Shown: positions 1 to 9,357 of the stretch, piece by piece
Numbering within the stretch: the stretch's first letter is position 1
Layout of the letters: every line of letters starts with the position of its first letter
DNA from: Cudoniella acicularis
Lineage: Eukaryota; Ascomycota; Leotiomycetes; Helotiales; Helotiaceae
Assembly: GCA_013054445.1 (NCBI GenBank)
Contig: JAAMPI010001372.1
Span: 1 to 15,319 of the forward strand
Direction: 5' to 3'
DNA length: 15,319 nt
Position numbers and translations under genes: made by a program
Notes under the pieces: generated by a model
Told to the model about the DNA's origin: nothing
Databases searched by the model: none
The model's input: the letters and a program-made list of their open reading frames with translations, nothing else

Positions 1-480
1 TTTGCTGCTTAGCTTGATAGGTGTGTATGGACGAGAGTCGGTTTACACGATATTTAAGTCTTAGAATAGAGATGAGATGAAAAGGTTAATAGGTATTGAG
101 TTTCTTAATGTTTTTGTTTTTGTGAGTAATTTAGTCCGATAATTACTTAGATAGGAAATCTCGCTCCCTCTCTCCTTAGCATCGCGCATTCTCGATTGGG
201 AAGAGGAAGAGGGGGTCACGTGCGGGGAATTCTTTCCTTTCTGGGTTGAGTGATTTGACTAAAAGGCGCGTCGCGACACGGAGAACTTTCGTCAATCTTT
301 TTACGACATCTTCGTTGGAGGTTTGCGAGTTTATTTGCGCGCTGGGTGGGGTGTGTCAAGAGAGGAAGAGAGGAAAAATAGATCGTTTGAAGCTGTTTAC
401 AAGTCCTCTTCGAACAACAAAGCGAAATCCCAGAGTCGCGTTCCGCATCAGGATTCAGATTCAACAGTTCAGTTTTCAGG
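1..480. other. Intergenic / 5' flank of the first BTB gene
   Basis: No convincing gene is visible. The stretch has an AT-rich left part and then a purine-rich run (about 198-214) that leads into a GGTCACGTG box. Small open frames at 246-545 and 323-634 cross the start of the downstream gene in other frames and look like chance. The region most likely holds the promoter and 5' untranslated leader of the BTB gene that starts at 481. Confidence 0.6.
214..222. promoter_or_regulatory. CACGTG (E-box type) motif upstream of BTB gene 1
   Basis: GGTCACGTG follows a purine-rich run and lies 258 bp before the start codon at 481. The same nine bases, again after a purine-rich run, occur at 3615-3623 upstream of the third BTB locus. 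CACGTG is the known binding core of fungal bHLH factors such as Cbf1/Pho4-like proteins. Functional use here is inference. Confidence 0.35.
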
Positions 481-1385
481 ATGGCTTTACCCTTTCTACC
501 AAACCAACTCTCTTCATCGCCTCAGGCTATCTCTTCATCACCTGAGAAGTCAACCGGATTGTCAACCAAAGATATGGCTTCATCGTCGCCGGAGACAGTC
601 CAAGAGCCGCCTAAACGTCTTAACGAGTAGGTAATCACACCCGGAAATAGCATGTTAGCTGCTCACCCCCCTCTCCCTCTCTTAGATTGATGAAAAGCGG
701 CAAAATGGTCAAGATCTATGTTGGCCGTGACAAAGCCGACTTTTGGATCCTGCACGAAGAGGTCATATGCTACTACTCAGAGTTCTTCAAGAAAGCTTTC
801 AAAGGACCGTTTGCGGAAGGAACAACCAAAGAGATGACATTAGAGGACGACGACCCCGCGGTTTTCGGGCGCTTTGTGGATTGGATTTATGGCTGGAATC
901 TTGGACCATGCGAGGGACCACACGATTCCGGCGACAGAGCTCATTTGGTGGAATGGTGTAGTCTACATGTCTTTGCGGACAAGTTTGGCAACAAATTTCT
1001 TGCGGACGAGTCTTTACGTCAATACATGGAGTGCTCCAGAATGGGGGAATGCGCCAAACTATGCCCAAGCACCGAAATAATCTGCATAATCTGGCAAAAC
1101 ACAGCACCTGATTCCCTATTCGCCATCTGGTTGGTCAAGGAGACGTACAGAAAGTATGTACACAAAGAATTTTCGGATTTCGAAGGTTTTCGAGATGCTA
1201 TGACTTGCTGTCCACGATTTACTGAAGCTGTTGGTCGCAAGATCAAAGACCATATTATGGCTTGCCAACCCCAAGGTGACCAGTTCTGCAGTTTACCAGG
1301 ATGCTCAATCCATAGTCTGGCAAGTGTCGGGGGTGACGAAGGAATTGATAGTGCAGCGTCGGCGAAACGAAAGAGGTGCTCTTGA
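481..1385 (+). CDS. BTB/POZ domain protein (BTB gene 1), two exons
   Basis: The model is exon 1 at 481-626, an intron at 627-685 (GTAGGT...TTAG, 59 nt) and exon 2 at 686-1385, giving 281 residues. The join makes the Glu codon GA|A and restores PPKRLNELMKSGKMVKIYVG. The BTB domain covers about residues 55-155, with the first strand VKIYVG, the segment EFFKKAFKGPF, the acidic EDDDPAVFGRFVDWIY and the later LHVFADKFGNKFL. The C-terminal half ends in C-x4-C-x-I-H (Cys250, Cys255, His258), then a short tail with a basic KRKR. BTB domains mediate dimerisation or recruit partners such as Cullin-3, but the partner is unknown. The upstream ATG at 481 was taken; an in-frame ATG at 574 would give a shorter N-terminus closer to the paralog at 4655. 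If the intron is retained, a stop (TAG) follows the Glu codon at once. The two downstream loci are paralogs. Confidence 0.85.
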
Positions 1386-1546
1386 ACTTGAGATAGTCGG
1401 AATTTGTGACTTGGCAGAAATGGGCGTGAGGAATTATCAGAGTAGGGCAGCGCGCGGGAATATCAGAGACACTCTTGTACAGACAATTTAGTGATATCAG
1501 CAATAGGCCGAGCTGGCAGATTAGTAGATTGTGTAAAGCTGATCTG

Positions 1547-1585
1547 GACATCAAAATGGAGATCTAGAGAGATCTTTTTGATGTC
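1547..1585. other. Hairpin-forming inverted repeat downstream of BTB gene 1
   Basis: GACATCAAAA and AGATCT pair with AGATCT and TTTTGATGTC, making a 16-bp stem with a 3-nt bulge (TGG on the left arm) and a 4-nt AGAG loop. It starts 162 nt after the BTB stop codon, so it probably lies in the 3' untranslated region or just beyond it. It could affect 3' end formation or be a small element remnant; neither is shown. Confidence 0.6.
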
Positions 1586-1677
1586 TCAACAGAAATAAGA
1601 TATCAAAATCAGTGTTTCTTTCAAACCTACCTCACGAAAATGTTCCAATATCTAAATTTTAGTCTAAAGGCCTTCTT

Positions 1678-1685
1678 TCACGTGA
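1678..1685. promoter_or_regulatory. TCACGTGA palindrome upstream of the BTB pseudogene
   Basis: A perfect 8-bp palindrome containing the CACGTG bHLH core lies about 580 bp before the ATG of the broken BTB copy. Each of the three plus-strand BTB loci has a CACGTG site upstream of it, which suggests but does not prove common ancestry of their promoters. Confidence 0.3.
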
Positions 1686-2264
1686 TATGTCCCTCAACTA
1701 CTGGTACTCGTGACCCTCCCGCTTGTTTGGATTTCAAATTCACTTTCGAAAGCCGAGCTGTCTTCCTCCCCGAACATCAAAATCTCAACTTCAACCTACT
1801 CATCCTCCAGCACTACAAAAATTCTGGAGACACGCGACTTCTGTCTCTCCGAGAGGCTCTCAGTCTTTGAGAGATGGGAAAGAGACCACGATTCTTATCT
1901 ATTGGAGTTCTTTCGACGCGAAGGAGAGGGAATTCTGGCTCTGCTCGTAGAGAAAGGTTGCGTCATTGGAAGAAGCGTAAGAGCGGTGGAACTGGGGCCA
2001 TTGACTTGAAAACAACTAAGTTGCGTTGATCTCTTCCGTTCTTCTTGGTTGACTTCTTTCCGCGGCAATAACTAAGCGCCAATCCCCACAGATCAATCGA
2101 TCCACTTCTCGACGCTACTTCCAACATCTCCGGAAACTTGGTACCTCGATCTTCGACTTTTGGCTCGACACGCGTTGGCGTCCTCGAAGCAGGTTTCCGA
2201 TCCGGATATATCAATCGCCAACTTGTTTCTTGCTACCGAATTGGGTGCAGTTTTTTTGCTGGTC

Positions 2265-3144
2265 ATGTCTTTTCAAGAATCCCTGAAGGAATTTAACGAG
2301 TCAGTAATCCGGAGGTCGAGTTTTGAGGATCATCTGCTAACTTCATCCAGGTATTTCAAGCCAGGAAATCCAACCGTCAATATTTTCGTGGGTCCTACGC
2401 GAGAACAGTGGACACTTCCCAGAAGGTCTTCTCTGCCAAAGTTCCTCCTGGTTTAAGGCTGCTTTCCAATCCATCTTCAAGGAAGGTCGAGAGAAGTCGA
2501 TGGAGCTTCCCGAGAACGATCTAAAGGTTTTCGGTCTGTTTGTTGACTAGCTATTTTGTACGGATTTCAACTGCAGCGGAATGTTCGAGAAAGGACGAAA
2601 GGGCAATTACACACAACAGCAAAAAGAGGAGAGAAATTCCCAGTTGCTCAGTCTTTGGGTTTTTGCAGACAAGATTGGTGCCCAGAATTTTGCCAACGGG
2701 GTTAACTGCGAGTGCTGCAACATTTGGGATCTGGACGGCGTATTCACCCCCAAGAATGTTTGGTATGTTTATAACAACACTACTGAAAACTCACCACTCA
2801 GAGGGATGCTGTTAAGCTTTACTGTCGGAAAGTTCTTCAAAAAGCGCCACCCTTCCGAAATCTTTACCAACTTCGGACCGTTTCTTGCATGCAATAAAGC
2901 TTTCAGCATCGACTTCGCCCAAGAAGTTGAGGACCACATAATGTTAAGTAAATGGTCGGAGTATAAAATGTATTACTGCCGCATACATTCTATACAAACT
3001 AAGACCGAGATGAACTTACTGAGCGGTGTCGCTCCAGGAGGAAGTGATGCTTCTGGAAATGATACTGGATGGGTGAATATGAAAAGCGATAACGTAGGGA
3101 ATTTCTGCGGTGAATGGGTCATCGACGGCGGCCAACAAAGGTAG
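2265..3144 (+). pseudogene. Broken BTB/POZ paralog (frameshift plus in-frame stop)
   Basis: Exon 1 starts at ATG 2265 and ends in KEFNE at 2299. A 51-nt intron (2300-2350, weak donor GTCAGT, branch point GCTAAC, acceptor CCAG) rejoins GA|G to give YFKPGNPTVNIFVG, matching the family's first BTB strand. Homology then moves from frame 3 to frame 1 near 2395-2410, where EGLLCQSSWFKAAFQSIFKE resumes. The Trp of the family's VDW becomes TAG at 2548-2550. Frame 1 then runs open to 3144 with LWVFADKIGAQNFA, EVEDHIMLSKW and a terminal CRIH. The first Cys of the family's C-terminal Cys-Cys-His signature is Tyr here. An AAATAAA sequence near 3205 could serve as an old polyadenylation signal. The simplest reading is a recently dead paralog. 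A sequencing error could explain one lesion but less easily both. Confidence 0.8.
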
Positions 3145-4654
3145 AATAAGCACTAGAAGATCAGTGAAACCACCTTAATTCAGCTGTGCTATTGCATAAT
3201 CTTGCAAATAAAAGTTTTCTCGCTATAAACTTCCTTCAAATAATGGCAGAACAAGTGCTTTTCATTCGAGATAAAGACTAGAAGAATGTCCTCTCCGCGT
3301 GATATTTTTCTTTAAACTCACTCTTCTCAAAATCTTAATCAATACACACTTAAGTAAAAGACCCGTACTGCATACTCAAGCCCTATATTCCTCACCCGTT
3401 TCGGTCAACACTCAAACCTTTCAAGTGTTTACACATCGAATTTATCCCCGTCAGCAAAGTTGTCCAGCAATATTCCGTGTTGGATTTTATATGTTGAGTC
3501 AATACCAGCTCAATTTATAAGTAATGATAAAAAACTGGAGATTGAGTCGAAGGAGAGGAGAATTAGGAGAAGGTGGAGGTTTTTTGGTGGAGTTGGTGAA
3601 GGAAAAGGGGAGAGGGTCACGTGTTCTACCTTGATCGAACTTCGAGAAATGTTTGTGAGTTTTATTTTCCTATATAAGTTGAATTTATAATTGAAGAGAA
3701 TAATGCTATTTTTAAAGAAAGTCGTTTGTGAAGAATACAAGTGAAGGAGAGTGGAGAAAGTGATGCACCCCAAAGTACTCCTTTCTCAACCACTGACTTC
3801 CCAAAGAAAGAGAAAACATCTGTCTCTCCAGGCAATAAACACTCCCATCCCCTGACTAACAAAACTTTCCTCAACTCCATACTTCCTTTCCAAAAAGACC
3901 CCCAAAGCCTGCGCATTGCAAAAGCGAAGTTCCTCGCACTCGCCGAGTCGTCCCTTCCTAAAACGGCAACCACGACTCACTCAACCACCTGCACCGCACC
4001 TGGCAACCACAACCGTTCCTTCCCAGAAGCCACAATGCTAGTGCAGCCCTACTACTTTAACAATTCTCCCACTTTCTTTCCCCTTCTTTCTTCCATCTTT
4101 TTCTCAAACTTCAATAACACCATGTCTCCAAAGGCCGCGATTACGGCTGTGGCGTGTGCGTAGGAGAGGAGTGTGCATCTCGTCGTGCCTGTTCTTGCCA
4201 CTCCCGCCGACAGACTACTTCTGGTGTAGTATCTTGGTAGCTGTGAGGCTGCTGTTGGATCACGGGAGACGATTCCTGTCCTTCCCGCAGAGAAAAACTC
4301 TCGGCTGTCGTTGCTTCCCACCGGATTGACCTCCGTTTCGTGTAGTGGTTTCTTACTTAGCTTCCAGTCGCTATCTCAAGAAGCCGCACTTCGTCGCCCT
4401 CCGGATTGAGCGGGTTATCAGCTTTCACTTTCTCTTTTGTCCAACCAATTGTTTTCTCTTCCCGTCAAGATTATTTTTGTCCGTAGCAGTTTCCCCCTCT
4501 GCACCTGTCAGCGGCGAGATAGACAAACCCTCGCCATCTTCATCCTTTGATCTTTAGGATCCCTGAGCCCTAGGTTTCGAACAAAGAGGCAGTTTCTGCT
4601 GTTGAGATCACGGCTTGCCACGAAAGCTGAGAAACGCGCTTTGGGTTCTTAAAC
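3145..4654. other. Long intergenic region / 5' flank of BTB gene 3
   Basis: About 1.5 kb without a gene I can name. It holds the 3' flank of the pseudogene, a purine-rich block (about 3536-3616) ending in GGTCACGTG, and a pyrimidine-rich region up to the ATG at 4655. A 140-codon frame (3741-4163, no ATG at its start) is Ser/Thr/Pro-rich and ends with MSPKAAITAVACA. It shows no domain and I do not call it. Another 70-codon frame (4345-4557) looks like chance. Confidence 0.5.
3615..3623. promoter_or_regulatory. GGTCACGTG motif upstream of BTB gene 3
   Basis: Identical over nine bases to the motif at 214-222 upstream of BTB gene 1, and likewise preceded by a purine-rich run. It is far (about 1.03 kb) from the start codon at 4655, so it either belongs to a distant promoter or marks a duplicated flank. 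Confidence 0.3.
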
Positions 4655-5394
4655 ATGGCTTTGACGAAGGGGGTCAAGCGCTCTCTCAGTGAGTAAGTGA
4701 ACCTGCGAATCCCTTTATTCGTGCTTGCAGAACTAATGTTCCTAGGTACTTTGAAGGAGAAAGCATATCCATTGTCAAAATATTTGTGGGGCCCGAGAAA
4801 AAACTCTTCAGTCTAAACGAGAGGCTTTTGTGTGACAAAATCGACTTTTTCCGGGTTGCTTTTCAGAATAATCGATTCAAAGAGGGCATAGATAAGGAAA
4901 TGTACTTGCCTGAAGATGATAGCGTCGCCTTTGGGCATCTCGTGGATTGGATCCACAGTCCAACTGTGGATTTCGTGTTCACTTGCAACCACAGCGACCA
5001 CGATTTAGGAGAACGCAAGGAGAGCAATCAGTCAAGTCACACGACACGGTGGTGCGACCTTTTTGTTCTGGCCGAGAAATACGCAATCGATGGACTAATG
5101 CACCATGCTGAAGTCTCGTATGCCGTATGCCTCGATATTTGCAAACTGCTTTTTTCTGAGGAGGAGGTCAATATCGCTTACCATCAGACCTTAGATGGAT
5201 CGGCATTGAGAAAGAAGATGGTTGAACTTGCAGTTCATGCGTTTTTCACTGGAACGCCTGTTACCGACCTTGGCACACGAATGTCAGCCCACCCCGTATT
5301 TGCCGCTGATGTTTTAAGTCGCATCGATGCCCATATCAAGACTCGAGGCGAGAGCTCCTGCGAGATCTATCCGTGTACATTTCACCGGAAGTAG
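4655..5394 (+). CDS. BTB/POZ domain protein (BTB gene 3), two exons
   Basis: The model is exon 1 at 4655-4692 (MALTKGVKRSLS plus GA), an intron at 4693-4745 (GTAAGT...CCTAG, 53 nt) and exon 2 at 4746-5394, giving 228 residues. Splicing rebuilds SLSEYFEGESISIVKIFVG. BTB features are VKIFVGPEKKLFSLNERLLC (about residues 22-41), DFFRVAFQNNRF, the acidic LPEDDSVAFGHLVDWIH and WCDLFVLAEKYAIDGLM. The last residues carry C-x4-C-x-F-H (Cys218, Cys223, His226), and the protein stops two residues later. Unspliced RNA would stop immediately at GAG TAA. Start choice is supported by the MAL... opening shared with BTB gene 1. The role is unknown beyond a protein-interaction domain. It is convergent with the Myb-like gene at 5745-6613. 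Confidence 0.85.
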
Positions 5395-5744
5395 GAGGTG
5401 CAATGATGGCTACATGATCGGAATCCCTGAATGCCCCTTTCTCAAGTATTAATTTCAACCTGAAGACGAATGAGCCGAAGAAAATCTCTAGGAAGAAAGA
5501 ATAGCTTCTGGAACGATTAGATGGGGGCCCAATGAGAAAAACTGCAAGGCACAAAATAAAAGCACACAGATTTTATTTCGCTACAAACGATTTGATCTGC
5601 ACTTAGTATGAAAGAGTAAGAGGAAAACGCCGCAGTCTAGGCAGGATGATGAGGGTGTTGAACCAGGCACTAGCTATTGCTTTCAATTTCTCTCCTCCAC
5701 GGACCACCAAATAGCTTGATAGAAATCGAAACTCTACCTTGCTC
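5395..5744. other. Convergent intergenic region (3' ends of BTB gene 3 and Myb-like gene)
   Basis: A 350-bp tail-to-tail spacer with no gene. Its middle contains an AT-rich inverted repeat that supplies an A-rich polyadenylation-like signal on each strand (5554-5578). Confidence 0.6.
5554..5578. terminator. Bidirectional polyadenylation-like inverted repeat
   Basis: AAATAAAA (5554-5561) and TTTTATTT (5571-5578) are inverted repeats around a 9-nt loop, so both strands carry AAATAAAA. The site is about 160 nt past the BTB stop on the plus strand and about 170 nt past the Myb-like stop on the minus strand. That is the expected place for a shared 3' end region. Function is inferred from position and motif. 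Confidence 0.45.
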
Positions 5745-6613
5745 TCAAACGCGTCTGTAGGCCTCTTCCCACCTCGGCTCCGTCTTGACAACATCATCTC
5801 CAATCGTCTGATCCCGCCTGTGCATCCCAGCATGTGCAGCCTGCTGCTCGTGCGAGTGATGATGCCACAAACTCGGTTCATATGGATCGCCCATGCCTAT
5901 GTTCATTCCCACACCCATGCCCCCACCAAATCCATGATCCAGCATAGGATACACTTCTCCGGTCATCGAAGGGGCCCCAAAACTGACCAGCATCTCATCC
6001 ATATCTCCCATCCCTGCCCCAAAAGGTCCAAAGCCGTGGTGACTCTGGCTAGGACTTGGAGTGGAATTTTGAGAATTTGAATATGTCTGCGAGTGTGGGG
6101 TAAATGGACTCGGCATGACGCTGCTCTCGCGCTCACTTGGTTCGCTTTTCACCACCATTTCCATTTCCCTTTTCAACTCCACTCCGCCTTCAGACTCAAC
6201 AGTATCTTCTCGCTCCTGCTTGACCTTCTCAGCATCATCTTCCTCCTCGCGGCTCTTTTTGCCCTTCTCCTTTTTCACAGCTTTGTTCTTCTCCACTTTG
6301 CTTTTGCGAGGTCGCGGATTTTTCTGCTTGTTGACGATGCCGGTAGTCCCGTCCATTTGCTTTTTGAAGCGTGAGTAGCGCATTCGTGCAGCATGACCGT
6401 TTGTGATTTCTTGACTGAGGATGGGGTCATGTGCAACTTTGTTCCAGTCGATCTACGGAAGAAAATTAGTTGATGTTCCTCGTGTAAGTTGGAGGAGGCT
6501 GGCGGGGCTGGTTCGAACTGGAGGGGTAGGCTTTGAAAAATGCTTACATCTTTCAAACATTTTTGACTGAGAATCGCGTACAGGAGGCGGGTGATGGCGT
6601 TATCGTTCGGCAT
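5745..6613 (-). CDS. Myb-like DNA-binding protein, two exons
   Basis: The model is exon 1 at 6613-6548, an intron at 6547-6453 (GTAAGC...CGTAG, 95 nt) and exon 2 at 6452-5745, giving 257 residues. The join gives MPNDNAITRLLYAILSQKCL followed by KDIDWNKVAHDPILSQEITN and GHAARMRYSRFKKQM, a compact Myb/SANT-like fold at about residues 3-57. This arrangement (N-terminal helix, IDW, NGHAARMRYSRFK) is familiar from small fungal nuclear proteins with a Myb-like domain. A strongly basic stretch (about residues 63-90, rich in Lys/Arg) is a likely nuclear localisation signal and DNA contact region. A Glu/Lys-rich segment follows, then a Ser/Pro/Gln region and a Gly/Met-rich tail (GFGGGMGVGMNIGMGDPYEP). 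The long disordered tail suits a transcriptional regulator, but the targets are unknown. The long open frame alone starts at MRYSRF; the upstream exon is needed to complete the domain. Confidence 0.85.
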
Positions 6614-8298
6614 GGTTTGAATTTTCTGGAGGCTCGCCAGATTGAACGACTCTGCTTGTACTCTCGTGAAGTGGGAGGTACCAGAAACTTAAGGAAGTGC
6701 CCGGGTAGAAACTCGACAACGTGAACAGCGAATAAGAGATGGCAATGGAAAGAAAAGTGGCCTCGCCGAGGTTGGAAGGTCAGCTGATACTATGACTGAG
6801 GAGTAGCGCGGTGCATCACTGAACCAAAAGCCTGATCTGACTTTCTCAGGATCTCCGCTGGGCACGGAAGAAGGGAAAAGAATTGAATTAGCGGTGTGAA
6901 ATGGGGAAGAAGAAGTTGTGAGAAACGGTGAGGGGAGGGAGGTAGAAATATCCTTCTCAACTCACGGTAATGGCTTTGAGAATGGCTGGGAGAGCGTGCA
7001 GGTGGTACAAGTAAGCATGAGATCTTCCCTTGAGGCTTTCTAGTGTCATTCACAAAGGTTTCTTTTATCTGCAAGACGGGTCCTTGAGCGATGATTCTCT
7101 TTCTCTCGCTGGCTGGGAGGAGGTTTGACGTTGATGCAGTCTGCATGGTGATGAGAGGAGTCATGCAGGTTGGGGGCGTAGGGAGGAGGCTTGCTGCCCT
7201 TTGCCTTCCATTCTTTCATCGCTCGGACCTGTTCATTGTGGAAGTGCCGGCAAGAGACATAATGGTATGGCAGGGCATGGCGCGACTTTCATCATGTTGC
7301 TGCCTGGATGGGATAAAGTGGACGTGAGGCTGTCGCAGACTCGCGGTGTTATCTTTCCGCTGGTTGATCAGGGCAACGGTGTGTTTGCTTGGTCGTTGCC
7401 ATCCTGCAGCTTTATTCGGTGTCATTGTCGGACGCGTAGCGCGTTAAGTGCTTGCATGCTGAAAGGGGATCGCTAGCAGGGTTCCGAGGTTTCGCTACAG
7501 GGGATTTTCGATAGGCAAAGCGGGGAGAGGGTTCAGTGAGCCACGCGAACCATTCAGGAGGTCACGATTGCGACTGGATTCGGGGTTTTTGTGGAGAGCT
7601 GGGAATTCCCGCGAGGGTGGTCCCAATTCAGTTGCGTGTGTGTGCGGCCAGCCAGCGTGCGATGACTCTATGCAAGGTACATGGTGGCAGTGGTAGGCCA
7701 ATTGAAAAATTCGGGTGGCTGGGGATTTGGTGTAACGGTGGGGGAAAAAGGAGCATCGCTTGAGGTTTGCGACGACATCTCAAAGCAGCGATGAGGAGGT
7801 ACATGAATGCGACGGATTTATGCATGGCCGGGAAGGCTTTATGACTCAACTCTTAGAGTTTCCTAACGTTAAGATTTGATATCTAGAAGGTTGAGACGAG
7901 ATAGTTCGTAGGTGAAGGCTAGGTGGCGGGCGTTTACTCCTAAATGACCTGCCCCCCTAAATGTAAAAATACACTTACTTCTCCTTCGAAATCCGTTTGG
8001 ATTTGGGCCACAGAAAGTTCTTGGGCAGCCCCCGGTATTCCTCTGTTAAAATTCAAAGGTGAATTTTCGGTACTTTTCATGTGAATTCACCTGCTTCGTT
8101 AAAAAGCCTCGTGATTCACTAAACGTGAACAAAGAACTTTAACGAGCACTCTATCTCTCGTCTATCTAAGCCCTATCCTTCGCCTAACTTTCGCTATCTT
8201 CCTCTTCACAAACAACTCTTCTGCTACCTTTAGGCAACCTTGCAACCCAACCCCTTTGTCGACCAACAAGCACTCAAGCAAACGCCAGACAATTCAAC
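6614..8298. other. Long divergent intergenic region between the two Myb-like genes
   Basis: About 1.7 kb separates two head-to-head genes. Many short frames exist on both strands (for example 6790-7164 minus and 7495-7701 minus), but none shows a domain, a good start and splice context, or a plausible composition, so I treat them as chance. The right part (8014-8140) has nested inverted repeats built from GTGAA/TTCAC motifs. The last 150 bp before 8299 is pyrimidine-rich, like a fungal leader. Confidence 0.5.
8014..8140. repeat. Nested inverted repeats with GTGAATTCAC core
   Basis: The outer arms AAAGTTCTT (8014-8022) and AAGAACTTT (8132-8140) are exact inverted 9-mers. The inner arms AGGTGAATT (8057-8065) and AATTCACCT (8084-8092) are also exact, and both pairs share nearly the same centre. 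The inner right arm overlaps the palindrome GTGAATTCAC (8081-8090). This could be an operator-like site about 160-285 bp upstream of the Myb-like gene or a remnant of a small element. The arms are short, so chance is possible. Confidence 0.35.
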
Positions 8299-9357
8299 AT
8301 GCCAATGAAGTGGACCAAAGAGAGCGAGGTGGATTTGCTCTTAGCGATCATCGCTGACAAGAAGGTAGCCAACATCATCTGGGACAGCGTCATTCAGAAG
8401 ATGAATTCTATGAAGGGAAAGAACTATGAGGTTACTGCTGAGGGAGCGCGGTATGTATTCCCTTTCCTTATATCATTTTCTGCTACGGGGGATCGCGCTC
8501 CTTCTTCTCCTCGTCGTCGACGACCTCGGGTATGACCTCGAGGTTGAAGCTGAGGACGAGGGCGAGTGGAGGATCGAACCTTCGCAAGGTAGCTCTGGAG
8601 CGCGGATCGCAGATCACAGATTGCAGATCCTCTGCCTCCTCCTTCTCCTGGAACGAGATCGAGATTAAGAGAAAGACCTCGAGATTGAGCTCCTCCTCTC
8701 TCTATCCTCCCTCCCGCGAGTTCGCGGACTCCCTAGCCGCAAATTTTTCACTTCGCCTTCACTTTCAAACCAAACACCTCCGAGGCCCTCGAACACCAAG
8801 AGAAGAATACAATCAGCTGACCGCTATCATAAATCACAGCCAACGCTTTCAGAAGCTGCGAAAGGTGGAGAGCGCCACCCCAGGCCGTCTGCATGTCAAG
8901 CGTCCCGCCGGCTCTGATAGTGCCAAGCCTGATAGCGATGCTGGTCCAAGCAAGCCTCGGAGTCCTCTTAGAAAGTGCAAGCCGGCTTTTGAACAAGACT
9001 ACGGCGCCTGGAAGGAATACTTCGATGACGCCGGAGAAGATGCTGAGGGCGATTCGACTGTTATGAGCCCTGCTGCCAAAAAATTTAAGACTGAGAACGC
9101 CAACGGAAACGGCTTCAATCCCGAGAGCTTTGGTGGCTCCGCTCCTGCTTTCAAAATCGAGGAGGTTAATGGCAAGGTAAGTCGTGGTCACAAGCACATT
9201 CCGTATCACGAATATGTGGCTGAGATTAGATTAGGATTATAAGCGCCTAGTTGATCTCGAGAACGATGAGTGAGTTTCTTCTTCTGTTCTTTTCTTCCTG
9301 CGAGGGAGAACAACTTTGCTGACCAACCTGCAATACAATAGTCTTTACGAGGCATAA
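8299..9357 (+). CDS. Small Myb-like nuclear protein, four exons
   Basis: Exon 1 is 8299-8450 and intron 1 is 8451-8839 (GTATGT...CACAG, 389 nt, branch CTGAC). Exon 2 is 8840-9176 and intron 2 is 9177-9243 (GTAAGT...TAAG). Exon 3 is 9244-9269, intron 3 is 9270-9341 (GTGAGT, branch CTGAC, AATAG) and exon 4 is 9342-9357, ending TAA. This gives 176 residues. The N-terminus MPMKWTKESEVDLLLAIIAD plus GARQRFQKLRKVE across the first join makes a Myb/SANT-like three-helix unit (about residues 3-58), as in many short fungal Myb-like proteins. The rest is disordered with Lys/Pro/Ser and acidic stretches and patches that could be nuclear signals (SPLRKCKP, AAKKFKTE). The predicted end is GKRLVDLENDDLYEA. 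Exons 1 and 2 are well supported; the last two introns are less certain because the intron 2 acceptor (AAG) is weak. Without intron 2 the frame ends at 9242. Confidence 0.7.

Larger units (their letters stand above)
1386..2264. other. Intergenic region between BTB gene 1 and the BTB pseudogene
   Basis: It contains the 3' end of BTB gene 1, a 16-bp-stem hairpin (1547-1585), an AAATAA-type sequence near 1591, a perfect TCACGTGA palindrome (1678-1685) and the likely leader of the pseudogene. Two overlapping plus-strand open frames (1640-1870 and 1710-2009) have no family resemblance I can name. The second has a charged C-terminal half (ERWERDHDSYLLEFFRREGE) that looks somewhat protein-like, so a decayed exon cannot be excluded. 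Confidence 0.5.

Noticed and set aside
2161..2264. Upstream extension of the BTB pseudogene frame before ATG 2265
   Set aside because: The open frame from 2160 has no resemblance to the paralogs' N-termini, and the SLKEFNE segment that matches them begins just after ATG 2265.
3741..4163. 140-codon plus-strand frame as a gene
   Set aside because: No ATG at its start, Ser/Thr/Pro-rich low complexity, no domain, and it lies in the pyrimidine-rich flank of the next gene.
6790..7849. Several 65-125-codon frames between the two Myb-like genes
   Set aside because: They overlap each other on both strands, show no domain or consistent splice sites, and have compositions expected by chance.
8571..8580. 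tRNA B-box-like GGTTCGATCC on the minus strand
   Set aside because: The T stem does not pair and no acceptor, D or anticodon arms could be found around it.
8532..8839. Long plus-strand frame before exon 2 of the Myb-like gene as coding
   Set aside because: Low-complexity Ser/Leu/Arg-rich translation with no similarity to the family. The Myb fold needs exon 1 joined at 8840, and the donor GTATGT and acceptor CACAG bracket this segment as intron.
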